DNA of 57,988 nucleotides from JBGQAS01 sp964498605 (GTDB lineage Bacteria; Chloroflexota; Anaerolineae; Anaerolineales; Anaerolineaceae), in the NCBI GenBank assembly GCA_964498605.1, contig CAZCHK010000009.1, positions 1-57,988 on the forward strand, in the 5' to 3' direction. Positions 57,867 through 57,988 of this stretch are shown here, piece after piece; positions within the stretch are counted from its first letter, which is position 1, and every line of letters begins with the position of its first letter. A program made the position numbers and the translations under genes. A model generated the notes under the pieces. It was given only the letters and a program-made list of their open reading frames with translations, ran no database searches and was not told the origin of the DNA.

Positions 57867-57988
57867 ATGAACGACATACTGGGAAAATGGCAGCAGCCGG
57901 AAGGACAGGCTTTTCCGGGCCTGTGGTTCGAGTTTCTGGATAACGGCAAATTCAAGGCTGTCTATGAGGAAATGGGGATCACATCCAG
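57867..57988 (+). CDS. Partial hypothetical protein, cut by the window edge
   Basis: Only the first 40 codons are present. It starts MNDILGKWQQPEGQAFPGLW, followed by FEFLDNGKFKAVYEEMGI. No signal peptide. The W-x-F and alternating pattern look like the start of a small beta-barrel, in style similar to the lipoproteins at 42147 and 42624 but without a lipobox. The strong site aaggagga precedes the ATG. It belongs to the acyl-CoA operon by spacing. Confidence 0.6.
   Translation, partial: MNDILGKWQQPEGQAFPGLWFEFLDNGKFKAVYEEMGITS

Noticed and set aside
1..57988. CRISPR arrays, phage genes, toxin-antitoxin pairs, rRNA genes
   Set aside because: No regular direct repeats, capsid or integrase genes, small two-gene toxin modules or rRNA sequences were seen on reading both strands.

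Overview
The window looks like a chromosomal segment of a Chloroflexota bacterium, most likely class Anaerolineae. This is inference from protein style: zinc-ribbon/WL-motif membrane proteins, Thr/Pro-rich stalks, a GlmL-like ASKHA protein, a STAND-BTAD regulator and an SPFH protein, together with moderate-to-high GC and TATAAT-type promoters. No rRNA or tRNA gene was seen to confirm it. The organism decodes UGA as selenocysteine: two genes, a SelW/Rdx-type protein (34445) and selD (38773), each carry one in-frame TGA exactly at the family's redox or catalytic Cys/Sec position.

Layout. 1-53: outer end of an IS21-like element running off the window. 77-9208: nucleoside and ribose salvage. A five-gene minus-strand operon (ribokinase, MTA/SAH-type deaminase, nucleoside hydrolase, M20 hydrolase, RarA-C-like protein) is divergent from a uridine phosphorylase, followed by an orphan nucleoside/sugar ABC permease and a large ADP-ribosylglycohydrolase. 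9268-12008: acyltransferase, phosphoribosyltransferase, GIY-YIG protein, M50 protease, DUF951 protein. 12070-14412: tsaE-tsaB-rimI-type 4 UDG. 14422-19482: a surface-polysaccharide operon (epimerase, flippase, glycosyltransferase, GT39-like membrane protein). 19726-27733: an eight-gene minus-strand membrane locus of unknown function, the best candidate for an undescribed system. 27909-34345: phosphohexomutase, DUF389-SH3 protein, lipoprotein, and a sugar-transferase/formyltransferase-like/PIG-L trio. 34445-36124: selW-trpS-dtd. 36121-37552: a PyrD/PyrK-like pair with altered key residues. 37654-42105: SPFH protein, then selD-deaminase-ggt. 42147-42980: two related lipoproteins. 43079-50400: uvrC, an ABC-2 exporter, EamA transporter, era, YhhN. 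50409-57988: YitT protein, a 1070-residue STAND-BTAD regulator, and an acyl-CoA operon (SDR, KAS III-like protein with altered triad, CoA-transferase, truncated last gene).

How the genes work together. The first 9 kb can convert nucleosides and ADP-ribosyl compounds to bases plus ribose or ribose-1-phosphate, with ribokinase returning ribose to central metabolism. selD would supply selenophosphate for Sec synthesis, including its own active site and that of the SelW-like protein; selA, selB and the Sec tRNA are not in the window. Several genes (DUF951, tsaE, selD, era, the first gene of the membrane locus, probably the STAND regulator) have a -10-like hexamer only 6-9 nt before the start codon, which suggests leaderless transcripts. 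Most other genes sit in tightly overlapping operons or have Shine-Dalgarno sequences.
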